The notes: generated by a model from the letters alone, not told the origin. A stretch of 64,000 nt of DNA from Halocaridina rubra (GCA_037179515.1 JAXCGZ010015134.1:107501-171500); one strand, 5' to 3'. Positions 41,310-53,730 are shown, counted from the stretch's first letter. Numbers and translations: made by a program.

Positions 41310-41713
41310 AGGGGAGACTTGAAGAAAATAAAGCTAGGGTTGTAGACCTGATAAGAAAGCTTGGAGTAGTTTGTGGTCCTGAGGATATTGTAAACATACA
41401 CCAACTAGGTAAATATTCGAGGGAAGGAAAGCTGAGACCAACAAAAGTAACCTTTGAGAGAGGGGAAACATGTAGGGAAATATTGTTGAGAAAAAAAAGT
41501 CTAAAAGACCTTCAAGAATTCAAAGAAGTGTTCATTAGACGATACAGAACACAGGAAGAGATGGGAAAGATCAAAAACTTGTTGCAAGAGGCAAGAAGGT
41601 TAAATGAGGAAAGAAATGAAGAAGAGAAGAAAAATTTTTATTTCAGAGTTCTTCCAGACAAATGGAAGATAAAGAAGATAATGACAGAAGATCAGGGGAT
41701 GGGGCCTCATTAA
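41267..41713 (+). pseudogene. LINE-A (A9) ORF1, C-terminal half
   Basis: An uninterrupted 148-residue C-terminal half of ORF1: VISGISESQEPTWQG, KLGVVCGPEDIVNIHQLGKY, KVTFERGETCREILLRKKSL and a Glu/Lys-rich end with MTEDQGMGPH. The poly-A stretch coding RKKS has eight A and stays in frame, unlike in A2, A3 and A10. The slippery heptamer A AAT TTT lies at 41632-41638. The N-terminus is lost to 5' truncation. Confidence 0.88.
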
Positions 41714-44513
41714 GATTGTTATACACAAATGCTGAAGGATTAGCTGGTAAGGCAGTAGAATTAAAAGATAGGATTCACAACAGTAAGGCAGATATAGTAG
41801 CAATTACAGAGACGAAGTTGAGTGAGGACATAAACAGTGTCACAGTTTTTCCTAAGGGCTTCAGAATACTAAGGGTTGAAAGATCTGAGAGGACTGGTGG
41901 AGGGATAGCACTGCTCATAAGTGAAAGGATTCAAGTTGAAGAAATAAACTTGGCTATAGAAAGTGAGTTCAAGGAATTTCTTGTTGCTCTCATAAATACT
42001 GGGTCAGAGAGCATTATAATAACTGTTGTATACAACCCACCAAGGAACCAAAATAGGCTTGAAGTTTATGAGGAAAGTCATATAGGTACTATTGAAGTCA
42101 TAAACTCAGTTGTTAACATGGCACGGGGAAAAAAAATGTAGGATTTTGATTATGGGAGACTTTAATCATAAAGAGATAGATTGGATAAATCTTGACCCAC
42201 ACAGTGGTGAGGACTCATTCGGGGCAAGATTCCTAGATTGCGTACAAGGGAATTTCCTACACCAACATGTAATGGAACCAACAAGGGCCAGGAGTGGGGA
42301 TGAGCCATCACTACTTGATATAGTGTTCACAGATAATGTGTTGGATTTTGAAAAAATTGAGTATGAACCACCAATTGGAAAGAGTGACCACTGTGTGTTG
42401 TTGATGGAGTATATCATTGAAAATATTCTTCCTGAGAGTAGAGGCACTGAGAACATGAGGAGGAACTATCGGAAAGGAGATTACATCAAAATGAATGAGC
42501 TTTTTGCAGTTATTGACTGGAGAACCTTATTTTACAACAAATCTGTACAAGAAATGTATGACATCATTTGTGAGAAATATGGGAAGATAGTAGATTGCTG
42601 CATACCTGTCACCAAAGTAGGTGTAATTCATGCCAGAGAGAAATGGTTCGATAATGGGTGTAAAAGAGCTAAGGAGTGGAGAGACAAATGCTGGAAAAGG
42701 TATAGGAGGAGAAAAAACATAAATGCCTGGCAAACCTACAAAAGAGCAAGAAATGACTACCTAAGTAAAAGGAGAGAGGCAGAGAGAGACTATGAGAGGG
42801 ACATCACCAGGAAGGCTAAAGAAAATCCCAAGCTTTTCCACAGCTTTATCAGAGGAAAACTGAAGGTAAAAGAACAGGTTTTAAGGCTAAAGAGAGCGGA
42901 TGGAAGCATCACTGAGATGGATGAAGAGATCTGCAAAGAATTGAACAAAGAGTTTCAGTCAGTATTTACAGTAGAAAATACCCCACCCCTTCAGGTTGCA
43001 GTGATAGAAGCTCAAGGGCCGGTATTAGAGAACATCAACCTTACAGCCACAGAGGTATGCATAGCGCTGATGGATTTAGGTGTTCATAAAGCTACAGGTC
43101 CTGATGACATATCCCCTCATGTGCTTAAAAAATGCGCAAACATAATATCAGTGGCACTAAGTATCATATTTAAGGAGTCACTGGAGTCGGGGGAGATTCC
43201 AAGATGCTGGAAACAAGCAAATGTGATACCTATCTTCAAAAAGGGAAGGAGGGATACGGCTCTGAACTATAGACCAGTTTCCTTGACCAGCATAGTTTGC
43301 AAAGTTATGGAGAAACTACTAAGGAAACATATCTCTCTTCACTTGGAATCCTTCAACTTTTTGTCAGTGAGGCAACATGGCTTCAGAGAAGGTAGATCAA
43401 CAGTAACAAACTTATTAGAATTTTATGATGAGGTAAGCCAAATCTTACAGGAAAGAGAGGGCTGGGCAGATTGCATATTCCTAGACTTCCGGAAAGCGTT
43501 TGACACTGTTCCACATGGGAGACTTATTAGGAAGCTGCAATCAATGGCTAGAATAGGTGGAAATGTTTTGGAATGGATAAAAACTTACTTAGAAGGAAGG
43601 GAACAGAGGGTTAGAGTAAGACACTCAGTGTCTGAATGGAGAAGAGTTAGTAGTGGAGTTCCACAGGGTTCAGTTTTAGGGCCACTTTTGTTCCTTGTAT
43701 ATGTCATTCATGAATATGTTTGCAGATGATGCAAAGATTGTGAAGAAAGTAAAAAACGAGAACAATGGTAGAGAACTTCAGGAGGATCTAAATAATCTGC
43801 ATGAGTGGTCAGAAAAGTGGCTAATGAAATTCAATGCTTCAAAATGTAAGGTAATGAGAATTGGTACAAGTGCAAGAAGGCCCAAGTTTGACTACTCAGT
43901 GGCTGGAGTACAACTTCAAGAGACAGAAAATGAGAGAGATCTAGGAGTAAACATACTGGCAGATTTGTCTCCAGAAATACATATAAATGGCATAGTTAGG
44001 GCAGCATATGCATTCTTATCAAATGTAAGGGTAGCCTTCAGGCACATGGACAAGGAAATGTTCAGAAATATTTATGTAACCTATGTGAGGCCAAAACTCG
44101 AATATGCAGCCCCCTTTTGGAATCCGCAATTGAAAAAGCACATAGCTAAGCTTGAAAAAGTTCAAAGACATGCCACGAAACTGGTGCCAGAAATACGCAA
44201 TCTCAGTTATGATGAGAGGCTGAGGGAATTAGACTTACCATCACTGGAAGCTAGAAGAGTGAGGGGGGATATGGTGACAGTCTTTAAATTCCTTCATGGT
44301 TATCATAGAGGGGATAGGGATCGATATTTTGATATGGCTGGCTCTAGAACTAGAGGTCATAGTTTGAAGCTTCGTAAGAAAACTTCTTTGCAGGATGTAA
44401 GGAAATACTTCTTCAGTGTAAGAGTAGTTGATAATTGGAATTGGCTAAGCGAGGAGGTAGTTAATGCTATCTCAATCCATAGTTTTAAGGACAGGTATGA
44501 TAAGTATCACTAA
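41662..44513 (+). pseudogene. LINE-A (A9) ORF2, endonuclease and RT, two frameshifts
   Basis: Three overlapping frames (41662-42141, 42110-43729, 43695-44513) cover the whole ORF2. Endonuclease motifs ITETKLSED, MGDFNHKEIDW and GKSDHCVLLM, and RT motifs FLDFRKAFDTV, SGVPQGSVLGP and FADDA, are all present. Break one is an extra G before the poly-A near 42126. Break two is the 26-base loss near 43703. This is the one copy in which an ATG (41662) opens ORF2 inside the ORF1 overlap, owing to substitutions that turned AAAGGGGAG into AAATGGAAG. Confidence 0.9.
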
Positions 44514-44731
44514 GTATAAAATGGAACCGATCAGGAGACAAGAAGATACGAGCTTTGGACTCTTTCCCGTAAACACAATCAGGTAATCACAATTAGGTAA
44601 TCACTGAGTCACTAAATAGCACTTATATGGAGATATAAAAATTCGGTGTGAAGCTTAATTAAAAGTTTTTCTCTTTTTTTTTTCCTCTTTCTCGTCTTCT
44701 TTCTATATTCTGTGAGAGGGAGAACATAAAA

Positions 44732-45809
44732 ATGACGCCATCTCTGTCCCAAACCTCTCCCATCCATGGGTCAGTAGGAGGGGTAGCCATCAGGAGACTC
44801 AAACAGAAAATCAAGAATTTAGAGGAAATGGTTATAAGCCTTGATGATAAAATTCAGAATATGGATGGAGAAATGAAAGAGAATGAAACACTCAGAGAGC
44901 AAATAAGATCTTTGGAGGAAGCAATAAAGCACAAGGGCAGGAGAGAAAGGAACTAGAAAAAAGAATAAAGAAGCTGGAAGGGGAAAAGAGTCAACTAGAA
45001 TCTAGACTTTCTAAACAAGAAGATAAAAACAAACAGCTGAATGACAACCTAAAGGAATTAGATGTTAGTTTACTGCTCTCTTCTGAGAGAGACGAGATTG
45101 CTGCTTGGAATGTCCAGATTAAGGAAAACATTGAACAGTTCAGAAAAGAGTTCCAGGAGCTGAATATGGAAAATGATGCCATGAAAACTTCCTTTGCTGA
45201 TGCACTAAAGGGGAATGTGGCAGTAAAAGAGGCTGTAAAGGTGGTGGCACTGGAAAACATACAAACAGTTGACTATAAAGAGACAGTAATCGAAAAAATG
45301 AAAGATGTTGTGATGGAAAGGACAAACCCACTCATCAGACAGGCACTTGATAAGGAGAAGACAGTGGTAATCTCAGGCATAAGCGAGTCCCAGGAGCCAA
45401 CATGGCAGGGGAGACTTGAAGAAAATAAAGCTAGGGTTGTAGACCTGATAAGAAAGCTTGGAGTAGTATGTGGTCCTGAGGATATTGTAAACATACACCA
45501 ACTAGGTAAATATTCGAGGGAAGGAAAGCCGAGACCAACAAAAGTAACCTTTGAGAGAGGGGAAACATGTAGGGAAATATTGTTGAGAAAAAAAGTCTAA
45601 AAGACCTTCAAGAATTCAAAGAAGTGTTCATTAGACAATACAGAACACAGGAAGAGATGGGAAAGATCAAAAACTTGTTGCAAGAGGCAAGAAGGTTAAA
45701 TGATGAAAGAAATGAAGAAGAGAAGAAAAATTTTCATTACAGAGTTCTTCCAGACAAAGGGGAGATAAAGAAGATAATGACAGAAGATCAGGGGATGGGG
45801 CCTCATTAA
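44732..45809 (+). pseudogene. LINE-A (A10) ORF1
   Basis: Starts MTPSLSQTSPIHGS with a coiled-coil region (LKQKIKNLEEMVISLDDKI). A one-base loss near 44926 ends the first piece after EAIKHKGR. Later pieces at 45166-45600 and 45624-45809 cover the nucleic-acid-binding half. A second break is the seven-A homopolymer near 45590, where eight A or a compensating base keep A9 and A12 in frame. Confidence 0.87.
45728..45734 (+). promoter_or_regulatory. Candidate -1 frameshift heptamer at ORF1/ORF2 overlap (A10)
   Basis: A AAT TTT in ORF1 phase (codons AAA AAT TTT CAT). In the -1 frame the sequence stays open through FSLQSSSRQRGDKEDNDRRS into the endonuclease. No ATG precedes the endonuclease in this frame. 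Confidence 0.35.
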
Positions 45810-45811
45810 GA

Positions 45812-48600
45812 TTGTTATACAAAAATGCTGATGGATTAGCTGGTAAGGCAGTAAAATTAAAAGATAGGATTCACAACAGTAAGGCAGATATAGTAGCAAT
45901 TACAGAGACTAAGTTGAGTGAGGACATAAACAGTGTCACAGTTTTTCCTAAGGGTTTCAGAATACTAAGGATTGAAAGATCTGAGAGGACTGGTGGAGGG
46001 ATAGCACTGCTCATAAGTGAAAGGATTCAAGTCGAAGAAATAAACTTGGCTATAGAAAGTGAGTTCAGGGAATTTCTTGTTGCTCGCATAAATACTGGGT
46101 CAGAGAGCATTATAATAACTGTTGTATACAACCCACCAAGGAACCAAAATAGGCTTGAAGTTTATGAGGAAAGTCATATAGGTACTATTGAAGTCATAAA
46201 CTCAGTTGTTAACATGGCACGGGGGAAAAAAATGTAGGATTTTGATTTTGGGAGACTTTAATCATAAAGAGATAGATTGGATAAATCTTGACCCACACAG
46301 TGGTGAGGACTCATTCGGGGCAAGATTCCTAGATTGCGTACAAGGGAATTTCCTACACCAACATGTAATGGAACCAACGAGGGCCAGGAGTGGGGATGAG
46401 CCATCACTACTTGATCTAGTGTTCACAGATAATGTGTTGGATTTTGAAAAAATTGAATATGAACCACCAATTGGAAAGAGTGACCACTGTGTGTTGTTGA
46501 TGGAGTATATCATTGAAGATATTCTTCCTGAGAGTAGAAGCACTGAGGACATGAGGAGGAACTATCGGAAAGGAGATTACATCAAAATGAATGAGCTTTT
46601 TGCAGTTATTGACTGGAGAACCTTATTTTACAACAAATCTGTACAAGAAATGTATGACATCTTTTGTGAGAAATATGGGAAGATAGTAGATTGCTGCATA
46701 CCTGTCACCAAAGTAGGGTGTAAAAGAGCTAAGGAGTGGAGAGACAAATGCTGGAAAAGGTATAGGAGGAGAAAAAATGCAAATGCCTGGCAAACCTACA
46801 AAAGAGCAAGAAATGACTACCTAAGTAAAAGGAGAGAGGCAGAGAGAGACTATGAGAGGGACATTACCAGGAAGTGCTAAAGAAAATCCCAAGCTTTTCC
46901 ACAGCTTTATCAGAGGAAAACTGAAGGTAAAAGAACAGGTTTTAAGGCTAAAGAGAGCGGATGGAAGCATCACTGAGACGGATGAAGAGATCTGCAAAGA
47001 ATTGAGCAAGGAGTTTCAGTCAGTATTTACAGTAGAAAATACCCAACCCCCTCAGATTGCAGTGATAGAAGCTCAAGGGCCGGTATTAGAGAACATCAAC
47101 CTTACAGCCACAGAGGTATGCAAAGCGCTGATGGATTTAGATGTTCATAAAGCTACAGGTCCTGATGACATATCCCCTCATGTGCTTAAAAAATGCGCAA
47201 ACTCAATATCAGTGGCACTAAGTATCATATTTAAGGAGTCACTGGAGTCGGGGGAGATTCCAAGATGCTGGAAACAAGCAAATGTGATACCTATCTTCAA
47301 AAAGGGAAGGAGGGATATGGCTCTGAACTAAAGACCAGTTTCCTTGACCAGCATAGTTTGCAAAGTTATGGAGAAACTACTAAGGAAACATATCTCTCTT
47401 CACTTGGAATCCTTCAACTTTTTGTCAGTGAGGCAACATGGCTTCAGAGAAGGTAGATCAACAGTAACAAACTTATTAGAATTTTATGATGAGGTAAGCC
47501 AAATCTTACAGGAAAGAGAGGGCTGGGCAGATTGCATATTCCTAGACTTCCAGAAAGCGTTTGACACTGTTCCACATGGGAGACTTATTAGGAAGCTGCA
47601 ATCAATGGCTAGAATAGGTGGAAATGTTTTGGAATGGATAAAAACTTACTTAGAAGGAAGGGAACAGAGGGTTAGAGTAAGACACTCAGTGTCTGAATGG
47701 AGAAGAGTTAGTAGTGGAGTTCCACAGGGTTCAGTTTTAGGGCCACTTTTGTTCCTTGTATATGTAAATGACCTACCAGAGTCTGTAAATTCATTCATGA
47801 ATATGTTTGCAGATTATGCAAAGATTGTGAAGAAAGTAAAAAACGAGAACAATGGTAGAGAACTTCAGGAGGATCTAAATAATCTGCATGAGTGGTCAGA
47901 AAAGTGGCTAATGAAATTCAATGCTTCAAAATGTAAGGTAATGAGAATGGGTACAAGTGCAAGAAGGCCCAAGCTTGACTACTCGGTGGCTGGAGTACAA
48001 CTTCAAGAGACAGAAAATGAGAGAGATCTAGGAGTAAACATACTGGCAGATTTGTCTCCAGAAATACATATAAATGGCATAGTAAGGGCAGCATATGCAT
48101 TCTTATCAAATGTAAGGGTAGCCTTCAGGCACATGGACAAGGAAATGTTCAGAAATATTTATGTAACCTATGTGAGGCCAAAACTCGAATATGCAGCCCC
48201 CTTTTGGAATCCGCACTTGAAAAAGCACATAGCTAAGCTTGAAAAAGTTCAGAGACATGCCACAAAACTGGTGCCAGAAATACGCAATCTCAGTTATGAT
48301 GAGAGGCTGAGGGAATTAGACTTACCATCACTGGAAGCTAGAAGAGTGAGGGGGGATATGGTGACAGTCTTTAAATTCTTTCATGGTTATGATAGAGTGG
48401 ATAGGGCTCGATATTTTGATATGGCTGGCTCTAGAACTAGAGGTCATAGTTTGAAGCTTCGTAAGAAAACTTCTTTGCAGGATGTAAGGAAATACTTTTT
48501 CAGTGTAAGAGTAGTTGATAATTGGAATTGGCTAAGCGAGGAGGTAGTTAATGCTATCTCAATCCATAGTTTTAAGGACAGGTATGATAAGTATGACTAA
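45812..48600 (+). pseudogene. LINE-A (A10) ORF2, endonuclease and RT
   Basis: Four frames (45812-46237, 46206-46880, 46852-47331, 47344-48600). Breaks: an extra base in the GGGGG-AAAAAAA run near 46221, an in-frame ~36-base deletion that removes IHAREKWFDN near 46717, an extra base near 46875, and a Tyr-to-stop change in the YRPVS motif (47329). The catalytic box reads FADYA instead of FADDA, so a key Asp is lost. The rest, including FLDFQKAFDTV and SGVPQGSVLGP, is intact. Confidence 0.9.
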
Positions 48601-48710
48601 GTATAAAATGGAACTGATGAGGAGACGGGAAGATACGAGCTTTGGGCTCTTTCCCGTAAACACAATTAGGTAATCACAATTAGGTAATCACACAGTGTAG
48701 TGTCCTCAGT

Positions 48711-49529
48711 GTGATACTGTTTGCTATAGCCATAGACTACATTACCAAACAAATTCCATGTGAGGTTGAGTGTAGCCTATATGTTGATGAGTTTGCCATC
48801 ACTTACAAGTCAAATCGAATCTCCTTCTTTGAGAGGCACCTTCAGACTGCAGTTGATAATATTACCAAGTGGACAGTGAAAAGACGCATGCGAATTTCCA
48901 TACAGAAGAGTGTTATGGTGAACTTTAACCCCCATATAACTTTGAGTGGTAACCCCATTACTAGGACCTCAGAGGTGGGGTGCCTTGGACTTTACTTTGA
49001 TAAAATGCTGACATGGAATGCGCATATCAGGCACCTGCAGGAAAGCTGTCTCTCAGCGGTGAATTTAATTAAGCTCTTATCACATCTTTATTGGTGCGCA
49101 GACAGGAAATCACTGGAAGTCATATTCGACGCATTGGTCTTGTCCAGGGTTTGGTATGGTAGCCAGGTTTATGGCTCAGTAAAACTCACAGTATTAAAGA
49201 GATTGGATCCTATTATTAACCAGTGTTGGAGGGCATGTTGGGGTCCCTTTCGGTCAAGTCCGAAAACCAATGTCTATGTTAAATCTGGCCATTTACCCCA
49301 TTCATATATTATAGACCAAGACGTTTTGAAACAGCTTTTTAAGGTGCAATCCTCAGTTGACTCTGCAACATACCTTAGTGTTACCCAGGAGTGGCCCCTA
49401 GATGCCCCTGCTCTGTTGCCACCTTTTGTGGGGAAGAGAGCACAAATCCTGCAGAACGAATATCTTTTCCTAGATGAACCAATAAAACATGTTGCTTCCC
49501 AGATATTCCCCCATGGCAGTTACCCATAA
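48711..49529 (+). pseudogene. Element C ORF2, RT C-half
   Basis: A 272-residue open stretch. The active-site box is LYVDEF where YVDDF is expected. RISIQKSVMVNF, EVGCLGLYFDKMLTWNAHI, LVLSRVWYGSQVYGS and DPIINQCWRACWGPFRSSPK follow, in the normal order for RTs of this group. The stretch ends in a stop just before the RNase H region. Confidence 0.82.
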
Positions 49530-49543
49530 TACCCGTATGCCCT

Positions 49544-50330
49544 ATGAATGCTCCCAAACACTCCTTACCTGAGGAGCAAGTTCATTCAAGCTTCTTCGCT
49601 CATGCTGAGGAATGCCATGCACAGACTGTCCCATATACACAGATGGGTCTAAGATTGAAGCATTGGTGGCATATGCAGCAATTTTCCCACATAAGACCAT
49701 TCGAGGGAAACTACACCATTAAGCATCCATCTTTACAGCTGAACTGGTGGCAGTCATGCTTTCAGTTAAGGAAATTTTTACTTACCAAGACACTCAGAAT
49801 AGCAAGTATGCAATTTATGTTGACTCCCAAAGTGTGTTGAAGATCATCACAAATATATATACATTGCATCCCATTGTGACAGAAATACACAAGTGGTAGT
49901 ATAGATCATCTGTAAGGAAAGTGCGTCAACTTTGCTAGGTTCCCTCTCACGGAGGGATTGCCGGAAATGAAAAAGCCAATATAGAGGCAAAAAGTGCTTC
50001 GAGGTCTCCCACCTTCAAGGAGGGTTTGGAACCGATCCCTTTTATGGATATGTACTACCGTATTCGGGAGGCAATATTTAATAGATGGCAAGAAAGTTGG
50101 GACTTCCTGGAATATAATAATAATAAACTCAGAGAAATTAAAAAGACAATTTGTAGGTGGGAGACCTCCTGTCATTGAAAAAGAAAAGTTGAAACAGCAC
50201 TCGCAAGATTATGCATTGGGCACACTAAATTTATCCATGCATATCTGATCTCTGGAGAACGTAATAGACCAGTATGTGAAAGATTCAATGCTCTACTAAC
50301 AGTTAAACATGTCTTGATAAACAGTAGATA
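49544..50330 (+). pseudogene. Element C RNase H domain remnant
   Basis: Across two frames: IYTDGSKIEALVAYA (first catalytic Asp), FTAELVAVMLSVK (catalytic Glu) and YVDSQSVLKIITNI (second Asp), then the H...N/D segment in a degraded state, and near 50230-50320 SGERNRPVCERFNALLTVKHVLI, the Cys/His-containing C-terminus. It removes element RNA during cDNA synthesis in functional relatives. Several stops break it. Confidence 0.65.
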
Positions 50331-50460
50331 ATACAGAACTACCAGACGTGAGTGCTTTGGTGCACAAAATTTAAACCTATCTCTGATGCTTGCAGAATCA
50401 GATGTGTTTTCTTTTAAAAGAAGAAGGTTGAGGACAAGGCAGTGATGAGGTAATATCACA

Positions 50461-51240
50461 CAAAGGAAAACTACAGACAGAAAAAACAGTCAAAGTACAG
50501 GGGACCCAGAGATATGGAGGACTAAGCCCTGAGATGACGATAGATCTAATTTTTGAAGGATGATAGGTCATAAGCATTAGGAAAGTCAGAATGAAGAAGA
50601 GACCAGAGTCTGGAGGTAGAAGGGAAGAAGCAGTCGCTGCACCGACCATTCCGCGAGCTACAAATCTCCACACTGTACCTGTGAGATGAAGCCACTTGGG
50701 GAGTATCACGCAGCCTCTGCAGTGGGGGAGGGGTGCAACTTGCCAACTCATCAGAGCAGCGATGAAAGTAGTAGCAATAGAAAAGAGAAAGGGAATATAC
50801 CTTACAGAGTGTGGGGGGGGTTTAGGATGCTAGAGTGTTGTTAAGATTCTGTTTTACTAAGGGGACTCAAAGTACCGAGCTCGGTTAAGAGCTCACAAAC
50901 AGACAGGACAGATATTTGTACTTGAACACCCCATTTATATCACCATTAGTCGGTTAAATGAAACTCAGAATTCAACTTTCTTTTAATTTTGGAAATGCAA
51001 TGACATTAAAAGAATTGAATTAAATTTCTCAAATTAAATTTTATGAAATGCTGCCTCGAATCCCGGAGGAGGTGAGTATGAGTTCGTTTCCCGGCACCAC
51101 GGACGTATGCCAAGACTTTGGCCTCAACTCGATGATTACCTCTGTCACACAGGCAGAGTAGAATACAGGACACTGCAATTTCAGAAACAGAAATGACACA
51201 CTGTTTATAATGGGAAACTGAAAGCATGAGCACACATATA
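50461..51240. other. No recognisable gene
   Basis: May include the 3' UTR of element C at the start. Otherwise nothing supported. Confidence 0.45.
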
Positions 51241-51800
51241 ATGAGTTTCCAATGCCATTCTACTGGATGAATATATATAGGTTATTCACAGCTAACCAGA
51301 AATATTTATGCTACCATAATAGCATACAAAACATTAATTCTTTACTGGTTTTAAAGAAAATAATATATTCACAATAAATGAAGAATAAGCAAGACAAATA
51401 CAGTACTGTATGTATTCCTTAAATTGTGGGCAACCACAAAAGTTGCAAGGCTTATTCCTGATATGCAATTAATATGGTAAAACACTCTATTTAGGATAAA
51501 GGAAGAATCTACGAGATAAATACAGTATTCATTCACTTTTAGTTATCAAGAACTTTGCAATGAAAAAAAAGGGTGCAAAACCACCTTTTGAGGTATTTGC
51601 AACTTATAACTCAAAACACTTTATCCCCAACATATGAAGAATTAGCAAGATAAATACGGTATGCATTCATTAAATTGTGGTTAACAAGAAATATTTGCAT
51701 AGCCAACTGAAAAAAATTACCTTTTGAATATTTGCAATTTTGTTTTTTGGCAAATAGCTTTATTGACGAGTTTTTGAAGTAAAACACTTTATTTACGATG
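51241..51800. repeat. Degenerate tandem repeat, ~130 bp unit
   Basis: Blocks of AAGAAT(AA/TT)AGCAAGA(C/T)AAATAC followed by GTATGCATTC-like sequence recur near 51376, 51503 and 51638. AACACT(C/T)TATTTA and TTTGCAA blocks alternate with them. Three to four diverged units. Confidence 0.55.
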
Positions 51801-52860
51801 ATAGAAAGGGGTGAAATGAAATTAGAATTTATTAGGAAGAGAGATAGATTTTTACGGGCTCATAACCAGTCTTCAGAGGATGAGATTTTCGTTTATCACA
51901 TTCAGTGAAAAGAAACTTCTCAGCAATATATATCAGCTGTAATTTACAGGTTAAGGAATTAACTTTGGCATGTGAGATTCCAGTGTGGTAATCTACAAAA
52001 TTTCGTGTGACTGGGAATGGAATCTGAGAATAGAAATCCATAAGATTTATCCAGTAACGAATGTAACTAATTCTCGAAAATAAACCAATTTGCTTGACCC
52101 ACGAGCTTTACCATACACTATCCCTCACCTTGTTGTGCTAGATGAATTCCTTGTTGTGCTAGATGAATTCCTGTGAAGATGCCACGTAAAAAGATTTTAA
52201 ATAAACTTAGACTACCCAGGCGAGATGTTGCCTCTGGGCAGTCTCGGCGCCAAAAGAGAGCGTCTCCTTGTTCCTCGTGACGTCATCTGTAGGAGACATT
52301 CCTAGAGCAGTAATTGGCTCTGATATCATTTTAAGGACTATTTTAGTGGTGGTCCCTGGCAGGCAATTATAGCAGAGATGCAAGGGAGAGACAGTATTTT
52401 TAGGTGCAACAAGTGGAAGCAAATAAAATAAAACGAGAAATAATAATGAAAAGTTAGGTTACTGGATTTAATCTCTCTTAATTTTCTTGGCTCGTAGCAG
52501 ACGGAAAAATAGGAGCAGCCTTTATATTGGGGCTATACTTCTACATGTACAAGAAGAGTAAATAAGCTATATTTGCAATTAGCTATAAGCTAAAATACAA
52601 ATTGCAAATAATCATAATCTGCGAAAGTCAAGAAGTGGGAATTAATTTTTTTAGTTAGAAAATAACAGTTATGTTACTAATTTATTTGCTAAGGCATCTA
52701 ACAGCCTCTGTTGACATTGAGTGAATCTGTCACACAGCGACTAACTAAAACCAATTCCCATTTCGGTTTTTCTTTGCTTCCCTCTCCAAATTATTTTCCT
52801 TTCCTGGGGAAGAATGCCTTCAGGGTGATGATCCCCATCTTTGTTTCAAGTCAATTCAAT
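51801..52860. other. No recognisable gene
   Basis: A short direct duplication (TTGTTGTGCTAGATGAATTC, twice, 52130-52172) is the only structure noted. Confidence 0.45.
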
Positions 52861-53730
52861 GACTCCAACCCTCTATTCCCTTCCTTCTAAGTAAGTTTTT
52901 ATCCATTCCAAAACATTTCCACCTATTCTCGCCATTGCTTTCAGTTTCTTAATAAGTCTCCCATTGGGACTGTGTCAAATGCTTTCTGAAAGCATAGGAA
53001 TATACAATCTGTCCAGCCCTCCCTTTCCTGTAAGATTTGGCATACCTTATCATAAACTTCTAATAATATTATTACTGTTGATCTACCTTCTGTGAAGCGA
53101 TGTCTCACTGACAAAAAGTTGAAGGATTACAAGTGAAGAGAGATGAATTTTCTTAGTAGTTTCTCCTCAACTTTGCCAACTATACTGGTCAAGGAAACAG
53201 GTCTATTGGTTAGAGCTGTATCCCTCCTTCCCTTTTTGAAATTAGGTACCATGTTAGCTTGTTTACAGCTTCATAGAATCTCCCAAGATTCCAGTGACTT
53301 TTCAAGTATGATACATAGTGATGCAGATATTGATTTAGCGCATTTCTTAAGTACATAAGGGGATTTATCATCAGGACCTGTAGCTTTTTGGGCATCTAAC
53401 TCCATCAGCGCTTTGATACCTCTGTGGCTGGAAAGATGATTTTTTTTAATACCGGTGCTTGAGCTCCTATTTCTGCAGTCTGAGGGGTGGGGTATTTTCT
53501 GCTGTAAATACTGACTGAAACTCATTCAATCTTTGCAGATCTCTTTATCTGTCTTGGTGATGCCTCCATTCACACTCTTTAGCTTTAAAGCCTTTTGTTT
53601 TACCTTCAGTTTTCCTATGAAAAGCTGTGGAAAAGTTTGGGATTTTCTTTAGCCCTCCTGGTGATATCCCTTTCATAGTCCCTCTCTGCCTCTCTTCTTT
53701 TACTTAGGTAATCATTTCTTGCTCTTTGGC
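52861..53730 (-). mobile_element. LINE-A copy A11, old internal fragment
   Basis: A diverged minus-strand fragment (roughly 80-85% by eye) from the RT middle to the linker, without tail or 5' part. The piece 53271-53525 reads KATGPDDKSPYVLKKCAKSI. Many indels break the frame. It predates the near-identical young copies. Confidence 0.85.

Larger units (their letters stand above)
41203..44604 (+). mobile_element. LINE-A copy A9, 5' end folded back, in element C
   Basis: A plus-strand 3.3-kb copy. Its 5' end is an inverted duplication (41203-41309). After that come the ORF1 C-terminal half, an ORF2 with two frameshifts, the 3' UTR and two tail units. The next copy, A10, starts immediately after the tail. 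A 26-base deletion near 43703 removes NDLPESVNS from the RT domain. Confidence 0.9.
44605..48691 (+). mobile_element. LINE-A copy A10, near full length
   Basis: A 4.09-kb plus-strand copy that begins right at the tail of A9. It has a 5' UTR (44605-44731) sharing TGAGTCACTAAATAGC with copy A12, ORF1, ORF2, the 3' UTR and two tail units. Element C resumes at 48692. Both ORFs have frame breaks and the RT active site is altered, so it is inactive. Confidence 0.93.
48692..50460 (+). mobile_element. Jockey/I-like element C, 3' part (RT C-half, RNase H)
   Basis: Continuation of element C after the A9/A10 insertion. It begins SVLSVILFAIAIDYI, the stretch that normally follows GVPQG in this type of RT, and runs through an RNase H domain to a C-terminal LTVKHVLINSR segment near 50320. 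The rest to about 50460 is probably the 3' UTR or ORF end. About 15 bases (the GVPQG codons) are missing at the interruption. Confidence 0.75.

Noticed and set aside
51055..51110. tRNA T-arm-like TCGAATCCCGG
   Set aside because: No acceptor, D or anticodon stems could be built around it.
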